NCBI GenBank assembly: GCA_910578385.1
Contig: CAJTQV010000033.1
Location: forward strand, 1-15,521
Source of the DNA: an uncultured Muribaculaceae bacterium
Lineage (GTDB): Bacteria > Bacteroidota > Bacteroidia > Bacteroidales > Muribaculaceae
DNA length: 15,521 nucleotides
Reading direction: 5' to 3'
The translations under genes were made by a program, and so were the position numbers. Positions 5,103-12,585 of the stretch are shown here, in pieces (positions within the stretch are counted from its first letter, which is position 1; each line of letters starts with the position of its first letter). The notes beneath the pieces are model-generated. The model did no database searches, had not been told where the DNA came from, and was given only the letters and a program-made list of their open reading frames with translations.

Positions 5103-7238
5103 ATGTCACGTAATAAAAGTAACCGATGCTTATATAAGGCAGATTTCAAATCATTTATTGAATCCGATCCTTTTTCTATTCTGGGGTGCATCCACAATGC
5201 TTTTCACGCACCGGCATTGACAACGACTGATGAGGCATGGATTGGTGAAATCGATCTCTTGCAGAAAGTTCTTCTCCCATGGAAAAATGAGGAAGCGGAG
5301 ATAATCTTTGAGTATGATATTCCGCGTCTTGGAAAAAGAATCGACGTGGTTTTGCTTCTACGAGGAATAATATTTTGCCTCGAATTCAAGATTGGTCAAA
5401 AGGATGCTTTGCAATCTGATGTGGAGCAAGTGATGGACTATGCTCTTGATTTGAAAAATTTTCATCGTTACAGCCATGAGCGTATTATCGTGCCTATCTT
5501 GATTCCGACGAATCATAAAACCTCCTCAAATTCTTTTGAACCTTCAGTATATAACGACTCTATTTACAATCCTCTTATTACTGGTGCTAATGGATTGCAG
5601 AATCTGATAAATGAGGTTTTACAACATGCCGGGGCAAATACCCAAGGTACAATAAAAGATTGGGTTATTAGTCCGTATACCCCTACACCGACCATTATTG
5701 AGGCAGCTCGTTCTCTCTACGAAAACCATTCCGTAGAAGATATAACCCGACATGAAGCAGACAAAGTAACGACTGATGCAACGATAGACTACATACTCGA
5801 CATAATTAACAAGTCAAAGAAGAACGGAGAAAAAAGCATCTGTTTTGTTACCGGAGTACCTGGTGCAGGAAAAACATTAGTCGGCCTTGATGTCGCTGTC
5901 AAGCAGTCTTATCAAGAAGATGGAACATTCAACGAGGATGACGGTGCCGTGTATCTTTCCGGCAACGGTCCACTTGTTGCTGTGTTAACAGAAGCACTTG
6001 CGCGCGACAATTACAAGAAATCTAAAAACAAAGGCGAGGATAGAAAACTCTCCGACTCGCGCCGGGAAGTAAGCAAGTTTATTCAAATCATTCACCGATA
6101 TAGAGACAATATGCTTGCTAAAATCAAGAATCCGGTGGTTGATGGTAAACTCGAAATCGATCCTCAACAGGCTGTAAAACTCGAACAAAGCGGTTATGGC
6201 GAAGTTGAGCACGTTGCCATATTTGATGAAGCTCAGCGAGCCTGGACTCACAAACGGATTGCCGACTACCTAAAACGGGGTGGAACATACGGTAATAAGC
6301 TAAAAGTTCCGAATTTCCCAATGTCGGAGGCCGCATTTCTGATTTGGTCACTTGATCAACGAGAGGACTGGGCTACTATTGTGTGCCTTATTGGAGGCGG
6401 CCAGGAAATCAATACAGGCGAAGCGGGCATATCGGAATGGATTACAGCGCTCAATAATCACTTCCCGTATTGGAAAGTCTACATTTCCGATAAATTGACA
6501 GAACCGGAATATGCAGAAGGCAAGGTAAATGAATTACTTAAGTATAATTCTAATGTTGAGTATTCCGACCGGCTACATCTTGGAGTAAGTCTCCGATCCT
6601 TCAGAGCCGAAAGATTATCCGCGTTTGTACACTCTCTCCTGTCATTTAATCCAGACTCAGAAGAATTGTATAAGAATGTTGTTAGCCATCATTATCCAAT
6701 CGTACTGACCCGTAGCATGGATAAAGCTCGAGCGTGGCTAAGACAGCAAGCCAGAGGCACACAACAAACCGGCATACTGATCTCAAAAGTTTCAGCCCGT
6801 TTCAAACCGTTAGCTGTACATGTCTTGCCTCAAAGCGAAGATAACGCCATGCATTGGTTTCTTGAGGATAAAACCGATGTGAGATCTTCAAACTATCTCG
6901 AAGAAGCTGCTACAGAAATACAAGTCCAAGGTCTTGAGGTAGATTATGCCTGTATTTTATGGGATGCAGACATGCGCTATGACAATGGCAAATGGTCATT
7001 CTGGAAATTCAACGGTAAAACACAATGGATTCCAGAAAAGAATATTGAGACACAAAAATACATGCTCAATGCCTACCGCGTTCTCCTTACACGAGCGCGT
7101 CAAGGGATGGTAATATGTGTGCCCGAAGGAAATAGCAACAAAACACCAGAAGGCTTTCCGGAAGATTCAACACGCCAACCTCTTTATTATAATTCTACAT
7201 ACGAGTATTTTAAAAGTATAGGTTTAACCGAAATATAG
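5103..7238 (+). CDS. DUF2075 (Schlafen group 3-like) helicase with N-terminal PD-(D/E)XK-like domain
   Basis: This 711-residue protein has two recognisable parts. The N-terminal 190 residues include a PD-(D/E)XK-like core, RIDVVLL then FCLEFK, with D81, E94 and K96 in the D-x12-ExK arrangement of nucleases. From about residue 225 a DUF2075/Schlafen-type superfamily 1 helicase follows. Its Walker A is GVPGAGKT (251-258) and its Walker B is FDEAQRAW (374-381). A motif III-like GGGQEINTGEAG lies at 431-442, a motif V-like VQGLEVDYACILWD at 608-621, and an arginine-finger motif VI-like NAYRVLLTRARQG at 656-668. The protein is likely an ATP-driven DNA or RNA translocase/nuclease in the cytosol. 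It is paired with the upstream GIY-YIG gene. The family is uncharacterised in bacteria as far as I know. Length and motifs look intact. Confidence 0.87.
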   Translation: MSRNKSNRCLYKADFKSFIESDPFSILGCIHNAFHAPALTTTDEAWIGEIDLLQKVLLPWKNEEAEIIFEYDIPRLGKRIDVVLLLRGIIFCLEFKIGQKDALQSDVEQVMDYALDLKNFHRYSHERIIVPILIPTNHKTSSNSFEPSVYNDSIYNPLITGANGLQNLINEVLQHAGANTQGTIKDWVISPYTPTPTIIEAARSLYENHSVEDITRHEADKVTTDATIDYILDIINKSKKNGEKSICFVTGVPGAGKTLVGLDVAVKQSYQEDGTFNEDDGAVYLSGNGPLVAVLTEALARDNYKKSKNKGEDRKLSDSRREVSKFIQIIHRYRDNMLAKIKNPVVDGKLEIDPQQAVKLEQSGYGEVEHVAIFDEAQRAWTHKRIADYLKRGGTYGNKLKVPNFPMSEAAFLIWSLDQREDWATIVCLIGGGQEINTGEAGISEWITALNNHFPYWKVYISDKLTEPEYAEGKVNELLKYNSNVEYSDRLHLGVSLRSFRAERLSAFVHSLLSFNPDSEELYKNVVSHHYPIVLTRSMDKARAWLRQQARGTQQTGILISKVSARFKPLAVHVLPQSEDNAMHWFLEDKTDVRSSNYLEEAATEIQVQGLEVDYACILWDADMRYDNGKWSFWKFNGKTQWIPEKNIETQKYMLNAYRVLLTRARQGMVICVPEGNSNKTPEGFPEDSTRQPLYYNSTYEYFKSIGLTEI

Positions 7239-7342
7239 TAGAGAAATATTAGTTTCATAAGTATCTGATTTGAAGAGAAAATACATAAAAAGCATGGACT
7301 CTTCGTATTATCAAATTGTTGACCAAAGATTCGCTTTGTTTT

Positions 7343-8677
7343 ATGAAAAATTTTATGAGAAAAAGAATTTTCTTTTGGATTGGGGCGGTAATGGTGGTTA
7401 TCGTCGGTGCTATGGTTGTTTGTGACCGGATGGTTTACTATACAGCCAAGAATCGTCTTTATGATAAGGTGGAGGATGTGCCGCACCGAAAGGTGGGGCT
7501 TGTGCTCGGCACATCGCCTGTCTCTGCCTGGAACGGCCGGAGGAACTATTACTTCGACCATCGCGTAAAGTCTGCCGCCGATCTGTATAAGGCAGGTAAG
7601 GTTGACTGGCTTGTGGTGAGTGGCGGCGATTATCGTAACACGGAAAACGGCTATGACGAGCCGGTGGCCATGCGCGACTCTTTGATGAAGCAGGGTGTTG
7701 ATTCCGTACGCATTATCCTGGACTATGACGGTACGCGTACACTCAATTCCATATCCAAGATGCGTGATGTCTATCGTCAGGACTCGATAACAATCATATC
7801 GCAGGAATATCATAATGAACGAGCCTTGTATCAGGCTAAGCACCTTGGCATAGATGCCATCGGCTTCAACGCCATCACTCCCGGGCGGCGCACATCCTGG
7901 TGGCGTAACCGTGGACGTGAAGTCCTTGCCCGAGTCAAGCTTTTCATTGACATTGTGAGAGGGTTGCAGCCTGACATCAAGGAGTCTATGGTCAGCGACT
8001 TCACCAAGCCGAAATCCGGCTTCATGTCGGAGTCTCATATCAAAACCGGATATGGAGACTTGATTTGTCTAAAGCCTGATATGGGGCGTTTGACCATGGA
8101 TATGGTCTGTGGCGAGATTCCATCGGCCGATAACGATTCAATTGTGCTGGCATTTGCCGGGGCATTCACCGGAACGATGTTCGACAAGGGGCATTTCAAT
8201 ATAGCGGGAGATCATGTGTCAGGAGGAGTCCGATTCAAAGGATATGGTTGCAAACGGAATACAGGAGCCTTCACATGGTCGCCGGTTTCCGGAGCAAGGT
8301 TTGTGTATAATAATCACAGCCCGGCATTGGATAAAGCGGCGGCGGAAGGCGGCATGGGCTTTACTCAGGAAATGATGATTCATGACGGGAAAGCGGTGAC
8401 AACAACACGTTCCTTGGGAAATAAGAATGTATTCCGAGCCTTATGTCAGGATTCAGATGGAGAGCTGGCGTTATATGAAAGCCAGGGCATCGTGACCTTC
8501 GGTAATTTCATAGAGGCGTTGCTTTCGCAGGGAGTGAGAGAAGCGCTTTATACAGACATGGGACAAGGATGGAACTACTGCTTTTACCGCCTTAACGTCG
8601 ACGAAAACTCTCCCAAGTATCTTCACAGTCAACCACTCCCTTACGCCTCCAATTTCATAATCCTCAAAATAAAATAA
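7343..8677 (+). CDS. SanA/YdcF-like (DUF218) membrane-anchored protein with extra C-terminal domain
   Basis: I chose the ATG at 7343 (MKNFMRKRIFFWIG), giving 444 residues. A TTG at 7316 would add nine residues with no benefit, and 7355 is also possible. Residues about 8-28 form a single hydrophobic anchor preceded by basic residues, so the bulk should sit in the periplasm. The next 170 residues match SanA/ElyC/YdcF (DUF218) proteins: VGLVLGTSP, VDWLVVSGGDY, EPVAMRDSL and TIISQEYHNERALYQAKHLG. SanA in E. coli supports the envelope barrier to vancomycin. The last 220 residues are a second domain. Its IAGDHVSGGVRFKGYGCKRN, KNVFRALCQD and ALYTDMGQGWNY segments recall the phosphodiester glycosidase (NAGPA/DUF2233) fold, but that match is tentative. 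The gene has no obvious tie to its neighbours. Confidence 0.8.
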   Translation: MKNFMRKRIFFWIGAVMVVIVGAMVVCDRMVYYTAKNRLYDKVEDVPHRKVGLVLGTSPVSAWNGRRNYYFDHRVKSAADLYKAGKVDWLVVSGGDYRNTENGYDEPVAMRDSLMKQGVDSVRIILDYDGTRTLNSISKMRDVYRQDSITIISQEYHNERALYQAKHLGIDAIGFNAITPGRRTSWWRNRGREVLARVKLFIDIVRGLQPDIKESMVSDFTKPKSGFMSESHIKTGYGDLICLKPDMGRLTMDMVCGEIPSADNDSIVLAFAGAFTGTMFDKGHFNIAGDHVSGGVRFKGYGCKRNTGAFTWSPVSGARFVYNNHSPALDKAAAEGGMGFTQEMMIHDGKAVTTTRSLGNKNVFRALCQDSDGELALYESQGIVTFGNFIEALLSQGVREALYTDMGQGWNYCFYRLNVDENSPKYLHSQPLPYASNFIILKIK

Positions 8678-8821
8678 AGCACAATAAACTTCGGACGTAA
8701 CTCCATCTTTCCGGTTTTATCGGTCCGTATCCACGGCTAAGTAGAGATATGCCTTCGGTATAACTTCACCGGTAGACCTGCCGAGTCATAATAAAACATC
8801 AGATGGCATTGTTATACAGTT

Positions 8822-9352
8822 ATGGCAGATGAGATGACACCCGAGCAGCGAAGCCGTTGTATGGCGGCAATCAAGGGTAAAGATACCAAGCCGGAGATGA
8901 TTGTGCGGAAGTATCTTTTCTCACGTGGTCTGCGTTACCGTGTCAACAACTGCAAGTTGCCCGGTTCGCCCGACATTGTACTTAAAAAGTACAAGACGGT
9001 TGTTTTCATAGACGGCTGCTTCTGGCATGGCCACGAAGGATGCAAGTACTACCGTTTGCCTAAAACCAATGTCGATTTCTGGCGGCACAAGATAGCGATG
9101 AACATGGCCCGTGACTATGCCAACAACGTAGACCTCCGCATAGCCGGATGGAGAGTGATACGCGTATGGGAGTGCGCGGTCAAGACCAAGGCGCTACGGG
9201 AGGAGTCGCTCGAACTGCTCTATCAAAAAATAGTCGGTCCAACCCGGAAGCCAATCAGTTATGCCCCCGCGCCCGACAATACCCTGATAGCAGCTGAACC
9301 GACCGAGTCATATGGACATAAAACAGACATTAGATATGGGGGGAATAAATGA
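8822..9352 (+). CDS. vsr: Very short patch repair endonuclease Vsr
   Basis: The product is a T:G mismatch endonuclease that nicks 5' of the T left when 5-methylcytosine deaminates, starting very short patch repair. The 176-residue sequence has the family start MTPEQRSRCMAAIKGKDTKP, the catalytic aspartate D51 in GSPDIVL (the same number as in E. coli Vsr) and the FIDGCFWHGHEGC segment. The conserved metal-binding set C66, H69, H71, C74 and C118 (VWEC) is complete. Vsr genes normally sit beside a C5 cytosine methyltransferase, but none lies in this window. The C-terminal 35 residues, rich in Pro and Ala, extend beyond the usual domain. The end overlaps the next gene by 41 bases (17 if the later start is used). 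Confidence 0.94.
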   Translation: MADEMTPEQRSRCMAAIKGKDTKPEMIVRKYLFSRGLRYRVNNCKLPGSPDIVLKKYKTVVFIDGCFWHGHEGCKYYRLPKTNVDFWRHKIAMNMARDYANNVDLRIAGWRVIRVWECAVKTKALREESLELLYQKIVGPTRKPISYAPAPDNTLIAAEPTESYGHKTDIRYGGNK

Positions 9353-10010
9353 CTTTGGTCCGGGGCCGCGGGAGCTGTTGGTTGATGAGGCGGAGGCGCG
9401 TCGCAGGCTCGGGCTGATGCTTGGCGATAAGTTGTTGCGCTTCAATCCTTATTCGGTAGATGACCGGACGCTCATGGATTGTGTGTTGCGTGCCAGGTGG
9501 CTACAGTTTCCCTCTCTCACGCAGATGGTTATTGTGCATTTCGGTGAAATAATTTACAGACCTTCAGGCAAAGCGGCCGATTATGTAAATGTGAGCATAG
9601 GCAATGATCCGGCCGTTATCATGCTGCCGGTAAAAAATCTAATCTCACCATCTACTTATCTGGCGACATTTCAGCCCATACGCGTACAGCTAAATGACCG
9701 CAACATAACTTCACTCGCCATGGTGGAATCTATGCAGGGCAAAAGCTATTTTGTGAGTCATATGCTTCCGGCCAGGACCTCAAACGGCGATATGCACCCG
9801 GCCTGCAGATTTTACAGTCTGCGCGGCAGTCTCTCCAACCGGGCGGAACAGATACGCCGGAGAATGATTCAATCCAAACTGGTGATGCTCGAAGAGGTCA
9901 TCAGGCATCCCTATTGCAGGCATTACCTGAGTTGCCGCCGCAACCTGTTCGACTACATGACACCTATTCGTTTGGCAATGGAAAAAATTACCGGATTTTC
10001 CGATTCATGA
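9312..10010 (+). CDS. Unrecognised protein overlapping vsr
   Basis: I do not recognise this 232-residue protein. It starts inside vsr (ATG at 9312; an alternative ATG at 9336 reduces the overlap to 17 bases), so it is probably translated from the same message. It is rich in arginine, with an acidic N-terminal helix (LLVDEAEARRRLGLMLGD), a mixed strand-rich middle (QMVIVHFGEIIYRPSG) and a basic helical C-terminal third (NRAEQIRRRMIQSKLVMLEE). It has no signal peptide, membrane segment or known catalytic motif. Three cysteines with nearby histidines near the C-terminus (PACRFY, HPYCRHYLSCRR) might bind metal. The overlap suggests a role connected to vsr or to a modification system (inference). 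The reading frame is long and codon use looks like that of its neighbours, so the gene is probably real. Confidence 0.75.
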   Translation: MDIKQTLDMGGINDFGPGPRELLVDEAEARRRLGLMLGDKLLRFNPYSVDDRTLMDCVLRARWLQFPSLTQMVIVHFGEIIYRPSGKAADYVNVSIGNDPAVIMLPVKNLISPSTYLATFQPIRVQLNDRNITSLAMVESMQGKSYFVSHMLPARTSNGDMHPACRFYSLRGSLSNRAEQIRRRMIQSKLVMLEEVIRHPYCRHYLSCRRNLFDYMTPIRLAMEKITGFSDS

Positions 10011-10028
10011 AGAAACGGGAAATCCGGT
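9990..10028 (+). terminator. Hairpin at the end of the vsr transcription unit
   Basis: ACCGGATTTTCC (9990-10001) pairs with GGGAAATCCGGT (10017-10028), counting one G-T wobble, around a 15-base loop. The stem spans the stop codon of the unrecognised gene and lies in the convergent gap before sdaA. No strong T-tract follows, so it may work in both directions or as an mRNA stabiliser. Confidence 0.5.
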
Positions 10029-10094
10029 ATAAGTTTAGGTTGTAAAGAGTAAAATATTGGGCAATCGTCTCGCGAAGTGTGCAGAGGGTGCGGG

Positions 10095-11303
10095 TTACAT
10101 CTGCTCGTAGTCTTTGGCGAGGCCGCCGGTGCCGGTCTCTTTGTAGAGAGAGGGGAGGTCGTGGCCCGTCTCTTTCATGACCTTGACCAGTTTGTCAAAG
10201 CTCACGCGGTGCACTCCGTCGGTGAAGCTGGCGTAGATGTTGGCGTCGAGTGCGCGGGCTGCGGCATAGGCGTTGCGCTCTATGCATGGAATCTGGACAA
10301 GCCCGCACACCGGGTCGCATGTCATGCCGAGGTGATGCTCAAGACCCATCTCGGCCGCATACTCAATCTGCGCCGCGCTGCCGCCGAAGAGCTGGCTCGC
10401 CGCCGCCGCCGCCATGGCACACGCCACGCCGACCTCTCCCTGGCATCCGACATCGGCTCCCGATATGCTGGCGTTATGCTTCACGATGTTGCCCACCAGT
10501 CCGGCCGTGGCAAGGGCATGAAGCATCTGCTCCTCCGAGAAATTGCGGCTCTTCCAAAGATGATATAGCACCCCGGGCACCACGCCGCTCGAACCGCATG
10601 TGGGGGCAGTGACGATTACACCTCCCGAAGCGTTCTCCTCGCTCACGGCGAGTGCGTAGGCGAACACCAGACCGCGGCTCTTCAGATTGTCGCGGTAGCC
10701 TCCGGCCTTGACGTAATAGTTCAGGGCCTTGCGTTTCAGATTGAGGGGCCCCGGCAGACGTCCGTCGCGGTTGATGCCACGTTCAACGGCCGCTTTCATC
10801 GCCTCCCACACCTCTCGCAGGAAGTCGTTGATGCCTGGACCCTCGCAATGCTCCACATACTCCCAGTAGCAGTGTCCAGTGCGTTCGCAGTGGTTCATGA
10901 TCTCGGTCATGGAGTTCATGTTGTAGATCTCACCGCTGGTCTCATGCTTCAGACCTTCGTACTCAAGCGCGCCGCCCCCTACGGAATATACGGTCCACTC
11001 ATCCTCCGGAAATCCGGCCGAGTTGAGCGTGGCGAACTTCATGCCGTTCGGGTGATAGGGGAGGAAGATGTCCGGTTTCCATACGATGTTGACCGGCACT
11101 CCGGCTTTGGAAAGCACGTCGAGTATGGCGTCGTCGGTCATGTGTCCTTTGCCCGTCGCGGCCAGACTGCCATAGAGCGTCACCTCAAATGCCTTCGCGC
11201 CCGGGTTGCGCTCCAGATAAATCTCTGCGGCCTTGCGCGGGCCCATGGTGTGGGACGACGACGGCCCTGTGCCTATACGGTATAATTCTCTTATTGATTT
11301 CAT
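10095..11303 (-). CDS. sdaA: Iron-sulfur L-serine dehydratase (serine ammonia-lyase), single chain
   Basis: This enzyme converts L-serine to pyruvate and ammonia in the cytosol. The 402-residue chain carries the N-terminal beta domain, opening with the GTGPSSSHTMGP signature at 11-22, and then the alpha domain from about 165. The three cysteines expected to hold the [4Fe-4S] cluster are visible as C287 (DVGCQGEVG), C329 (MTCDPVC) and C340 (QIPCIERN). Their 42- and 11-residue spacing matches well-studied bacterial enzymes. APTCGSSG (233-240) is also conserved. The chain ends in QM and lacks the C-terminal cysteine that some family members place on the cluster. It is the last gene of the trpS-spmAB-sdaA run, 39 bases after spmAB. 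The cluster makes the enzyme oxygen-sensitive, in line with an anaerobe. Confidence 0.95.
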   Translation of the reverse strand: MKSIRELYRIGTGPSSSHTMGPRKAAEIYLERNPGAKAFEVTLYGSLAATGKGHMTDDAILDVLSKAGVPVNIVWKPDIFLPYHPNGMKFATLNSAGFPEDEWTVYSVGGGALEYEGLKHETSGEIYNMNSMTEIMNHCERTGHCYWEYVEHCEGPGINDFLREVWEAMKAAVERGINRDGRLPGPLNLKRKALNYYVKAGGYRDNLKSRGLVFAYALAVSEENASGGVIVTAPTCGSSGVVPGVLYHLWKSRNFSEEQMLHALATAGLVGNIVKHNASISGADVGCQGEVGVACAMAAAAASQLFGGSAAQIEYAAEMGLEHHLGMTCDPVCGLVQIPCIERNAYAAARALDANIYASFTDGVHRVSFDKLVKVMKETGHDLPSLYKETGTGGLAKDYEQM

Positions 11304-11317
11304 GATTCAGCATTGAC

Positions 11318-11335
11318 GACGCACCGACGTGCGTC
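11318..11335. repeat. Short copy of the REP-like palindrome
   Basis: GACGCAC-CGAC-GTGCGTC is a 7-bp hairpin in the 39-base gap between spmAB and sdaA, followed on the plus strand by CCCTGTTTTT. It resembles the centre of the larger palindromes at 13741-13826 (GACGCACGG then CCGTGCGTCCCT), so it is probably a degenerate member of the same family. It may adjust sdaA expression within the operon. Confidence 0.5.
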
Positions 11336-11342
11336 CCTGTTT

Positions 11343-12572
11343 TTATGTAAAGAAATAATACGCGATGATGACCGCCGCCACGGCTCCCGCTATGTCGGCG
11401 AGCAGAGCGTAACCGGCTGCATAACGCGTTTTGGACACTCCCACCGAACCGAAATACACGGCCAGGATGTAGAATGTCGTATCAGTAGAACCACGGACAG
11501 CCGCCGCAAGTTTGCTGACAAACGCGTCGGGGCCGTTGGCTTTCATCACGTCGAGCATCATGGCGCAGCTTCCGCTTCCGCTGAGTGGCTTCATGAGCAT
11601 GGTCGGCAATGCTCCGACCCATTGCGTGTCGAAACCGAGCCAGCCTACTAACCCTTCCACCCACGAGGTAAAGATGTCCAGGGCACCCGAGGCGCGGAAC
11701 ATACCTATCGCCACGAGTATGGCCACCAGATAGGGAATGATCATGACAGCAGTCTTGAATCCCTCTTTGGCACCCTCGATAAACACGTCGTAGACCCGTA
11801 TCTTGCGCCTCACGCCGGCGAATATGAAGGCGATTATCACGCAGAATAGTATGACGTTGGCCGCGAATGTGCTGTACAGCTGTACCTTGTCGGCCGGAAG
11901 CCTGCTCACCCCCCATGTGACCAGTGCCACGAATGCCGCTATGCCCGCGAGCCAGCCGCAGATCACCCGGTCCATCCGTATGCGCTGCTTCAGGCAGAGA
12001 GCCGAGAGGCCGACGAGTGTCGCGATGGCCGTGGCAATCAGAATCGGTATGAAGATGTCGGTCGGGTTGGCCGCGCCTCCCTGAGCCCTGTACATCATGA
12101 TGCTGATCGGGATCAGACAGAGTCCGGAGCTGTTGAGCACCAGGAACATTATCATCGCGTCGGTCGCCGTGTCCTTCTTCGGGTTGAGCGTCTGCATCTC
12201 CTGCATGGCGCGCAGTCCCATCGGAGTCGCGGCGTTGTCGAGTCCGAGCATGTTGGCCGAGATATTCATGAATATCGCTCCCATGGCCGGATGTCCCTTC
12301 GGAATTCCGGGGAACAGCCGTGAGAAAAACGGGCTTATGAGGCGTCCGAAAAACTCGATCACGCCTCCTCGCTCACCAATCTTCATGATGCCGAGCCACA
12401 GGGTCAGCACGCCGGTCAGCCCTAACGAGACCTCGAAGGCGAAAGCCGCCTGGTCGAACGACGCGTTCATCACGTCGCTCCACACCTGCAGGTCGCCGTC
12501 AACGAGCGTGCGCCCCGCCGCCATCAGGAATGCGATTACGAGAAACGCAATCCAGATCCAGTTGAGAACCAT
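11343..12572 (-). CDS. Fused SpmA-SpmB nucleoside-recognition (Gate) membrane protein
   Basis: This 409-residue integral membrane protein has about ten hydrophobic segments in two halves. The N-terminal half (residues 1 to about 200) matches SpmA, with GIMKIGERGG, PAMGAIFMNISANMLGLDNA and ATPMGLRAMQ. The C-terminal half (about 220-409) matches SpmB, with GAKEGFKTAVMIIPYLVAI, MLMKPLSGSGSCAMM and GSTDTTFYILAVYFGSVG. In Bacillus the two are separate spore maturation proteins. In Bacteroidetes, which do not sporulate, the fused form is common, and its transport substrate is not established. It lies 13 bases after trpS and is probably co-transcribed with it. Confidence 0.9.
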   Translation of the reverse strand: MVLNWIWIAFLVIAFLMAAGRTLVDGDLQVWSDVMNASFDQAAFAFEVSLGLTGVLTLWLGIMKIGERGGVIEFFGRLISPFFSRLFPGIPKGHPAMGAIFMNISANMLGLDNAATPMGLRAMQEMQTLNPKKDTATDAMIMFLVLNSSGLCLIPISIMMYRAQGGAANPTDIFIPILIATAIATLVGLSALCLKQRIRMDRVICGWLAGIAAFVALVTWGVSRLPADKVQLYSTFAANVILFCVIIAFIFAGVRRKIRVYDVFIEGAKEGFKTAVMIIPYLVAILVAIGMFRASGALDIFTSWVEGLVGWLGFDTQWVGALPTMLMKPLSGSGSCAMMLDVMKANGPDAFVSKLAAAVRGSTDTTFYILAVYFGSVGVSKTRYAAGYALLADIAGAVAAVIIAYYFFT

Positions 12573-12585
12573 CTTCTTTGGCGGC

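Noticed and set aside
7316..7342. TTG start adding nine residues to the SanA-like protein
   Set aside because: The ATG at 7343 places a basic stretch directly before the membrane anchor, as expected, and TTG starts are uncommon in Bacteroidales.
10077..10568. Plus-strand open frame opposite sdaA
   Set aside because: It mirrors the conserved alpha domain of serine dehydratase. The high G+C content of that gene keeps the opposite strand open by chance.
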